Shown here: positions 62,963-64,000 of the stretch, piece after piece | Layout: every line of letters begins with the position of its first letter | Position numbering within the stretch: the stretch's first letter is position 1 | NCBI GenBank assembly: GCA_900473915.1 | Contig: UCNG01000008.1 | Coordinates: forward strand, 124,001 to 188,000 | Direction of reading: 5' to 3' | DNA from: Hyphomicrobiales bacterium | Lineage (GTDB): Bacteria; Pseudomonadota; Alphaproteobacteria; Rhizobiales; Rhizobiaceae | Length of the DNA stretch: 64,000 bases | Program-made: the position numbers and the translations under genes | The notes under the pieces: model-generated | Seen by the model: the letters and a program-made list of their open reading frames with translations, nothing else | What the model was told of the DNA's origin: nothing | Databases searched by the model: none

Positions 62963-64000
62963 ATGCTCAAGAATTCAAGCACCGTTTTCACCAACGCGCG
63001 CATCGCGACGCTGGAGGAAAATGCCGTAAATCTCGGATTGATCGAACAGGCGGCGCTCGCTGTCAAAGACGGCAGGATTGTCTATGTCGGGCCTGAAAAG
63101 GCGCTGCCGGGTGAATATGCTTCCTTCGACAGAATAGATTGCGGCAACCGGCTCATCACGCCGGGCCTGGTCGATTGCCACACGCATCTTGTCCATGCGG
63201 GCAATCGCGCACACGAGTTTGAACTGCGTCTCAACGGCGCAACCTATGAGGAAGTGGCCCGGGCCGGTGGCGGCATTGTTTCCTCGGTGAAAAACCTGCG
63301 TGCCGCCAGCGAAGACGATCTGGTGCGCCAAACCCTGCCGCGTCTCGACGCGCTGATTGCGGAGGGTGTCACCACAGTCGAGGTCAAATCCGGTTACGGT
63401 CTTGACCGCGACAGCGAAATCAAGTCGCTCAAAGCTGCCCGTCGTCTTGGCGAAGAGCGCGACGTGGCAATCCGCACGACCTTTCTCGGCGCACACGCCC
63501 TGCCGCCGGAAATGAACGGCGACAAGGCCGCCTATATCGACCGCATCATCAATGACATGCTGCCCGCCATTGCCGCTGAGGGACTGGCCGATGCGGTTGA
63601 TGGTTTCTGCGAAGGCATTGCCTTCCTGCCCGATGAAATCGCTCGTGTGTTCGATGCGGCCAAGACGCACAATATCCCGGTCAAGCTTCACGCCGATCAG
63701 TTGTCCAACCTGCACGGCGCAGCACTTGCCGCTTCCTATGGCGCGCTGTCAGCCGACCATCTGGAATATACGGATGCCGATGGCGCTGCCGCCATGGCAA
63801 AGGCCGGAACTGTGGCTGTGCTGCTGCCCGGTGCCTATTACTTCATTCGCGAAACGCAAAAGCCGCCGGTCGAAGCCTTCCGCGCGGCAGGCACCAAGAT
63901 GGCGCTGGCCACCGACAACAATCCCGGCACTTCGCCGCTGACTTCGCTGCTGCTGACCATGAACATGGGCGCAACGCTTTTCCGCATGACGGTAGACGAG
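62963..64000 (+). CDS. hutI: Imidazolonepropionase HutI (3' end cut by window edge)
   Basis: 346 codons from the ATG at 62963 to the window end; the family has about 405 residues, so roughly the last 60 are missing. The amidohydrolase metal motif [16 protein letters not shown], the conserved EVKSGYGLD, the metal histidine in [10 protein letters not shown] and [15 protein letters not shown] are present. It opens the imidazolone ring to formimino-glutamate, the substrate of the divergent hutF product. The HutC operator lies just upstream. Confidence 0.95.
   Translation, partial: MLKNSSTVFTNARIATLEENAVNLGLIEQAALAVKDGRIVYVGPEKALPGEYASFDRIDCGNRLITPGLVDCHTHLVHAGNRAHEFELRLNGATYEEVARAGGGIVSSVKNLRAASEDDLVRQTLPRLDALIAEGVTTVEVKSGYGLDRDSEIKSLKAARRLGEERDVAIRTTFLGAHALPPEMNGDKAAYIDRIINDMLPAIAAEGLADAVDGFCEGIAFLPDEIARVFDAAKTHNIPVKLHADQLSNLHGAALAASYGALSADHLEYTDADGAAAMAKAGTVAVLLPGAYYFIRETQKPPVEAFRAAGTKMALATDNNPGTSPLTSLLLTMNMGATLFRMTVDE

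Noticed and set aside
1-64000. CRISPR array, phage genes, toxin-antitoxin pair or riboswitch
   Set aside because: No regularly spaced repeats, capsid or integrase motifs, small toxin pairs or recognisable riboswitch cores were seen.

Overview
The window comes from an alphaproteobacterium of the Brucellaceae, most likely the Brucella/Ochrobactrum lineage. The evidence is the cell-cycle block sciP - eipA (DUF1134) - chpT - ctrA, GAnTC (CcrM-type) sites in front of ctrA, a gene pair fitting 2,3-diaminoglucose lipid A synthesis, many Lrp/GntR/LysR-controlled amino-acid operons, and the GC-rich codon use. There is no prophage, CRISPR array, rRNA or intact insertion sequence. The only RNA gene seen is one tRNA (CAT anticodon).

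Layout. 1-7.1 kb: mnmA (3' end cut by the window edge), the CtrA inhibitor sciP, a small GNAT protein, a coiled-coil membrane protein, eipA, the phosphotransferase chpT, an orphan receiver, ctrA and fliJ. 7.2-11.1 kb: an AbrB-type membrane protein, a VOC protein and a probable gnnB-gnnA pair. 11.2-13.4 kb: tRNA-Met, a short degenerate stretch, an AraC regulator and a truncated haemoglobin. 13.7-21.3 kb: the least understood part. It is a tightly packed run of carrier protein, acyl-CoA dehydrogenase-like flavoprotein, amino acid:carrier-protein ligase (class II synthetase-like), DUF1839 protein and GH2 beta-mannosidase-like enzyme, with a double alpha/beta hydrolase running toward it.

21.4-32 kb: arginase and ornithine cyclodeaminase with a divergent Lrp regulator, an ArsR/old-yellow-enzyme pair, tex, and a Fe/phosphonate-type ABC importer. 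32.3-38 kb: a lysine/pipecolate catabolic set (amaA-like oxidase, LysR, hglS, amaB). 38-43 kb: purU and an amino-sugar operon (GntR regulator, SIS deaminase, nagA, SIS protein). 43-51.2 kb: an RND pump with two different adaptor subunits, then an FdhF/YdeP molybdoenzyme with a small winged-helix protein. 51.3-58.8 kb: lldD, an outer-membrane barrel, dadR-dadX-dadA, and an omega-amino acid:pyruvate aminotransferase with a cupin regulator. 58.9-60.7 kb: an ECF sigma factor, a DUF4142 protein and a cupredoxin. 60.7-64 kb: hutC, hutF and the start of hutI, which runs off the window.

Several blocks work as units. SciP, ChpT and CtrA form one regulatory circuit. The aminotransferase makes alanine from pyruvate, and DadX plus DadA return it to pyruvate. 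The ama/hgl genes would carry pipecolate to 2-hydroxyglutarate. The carrier-protein cassette looks like a complete but functionally undefined pathway and is the strongest candidate for an undescribed system. Functions are assigned by reading protein sequence motifs; no database search was possible.
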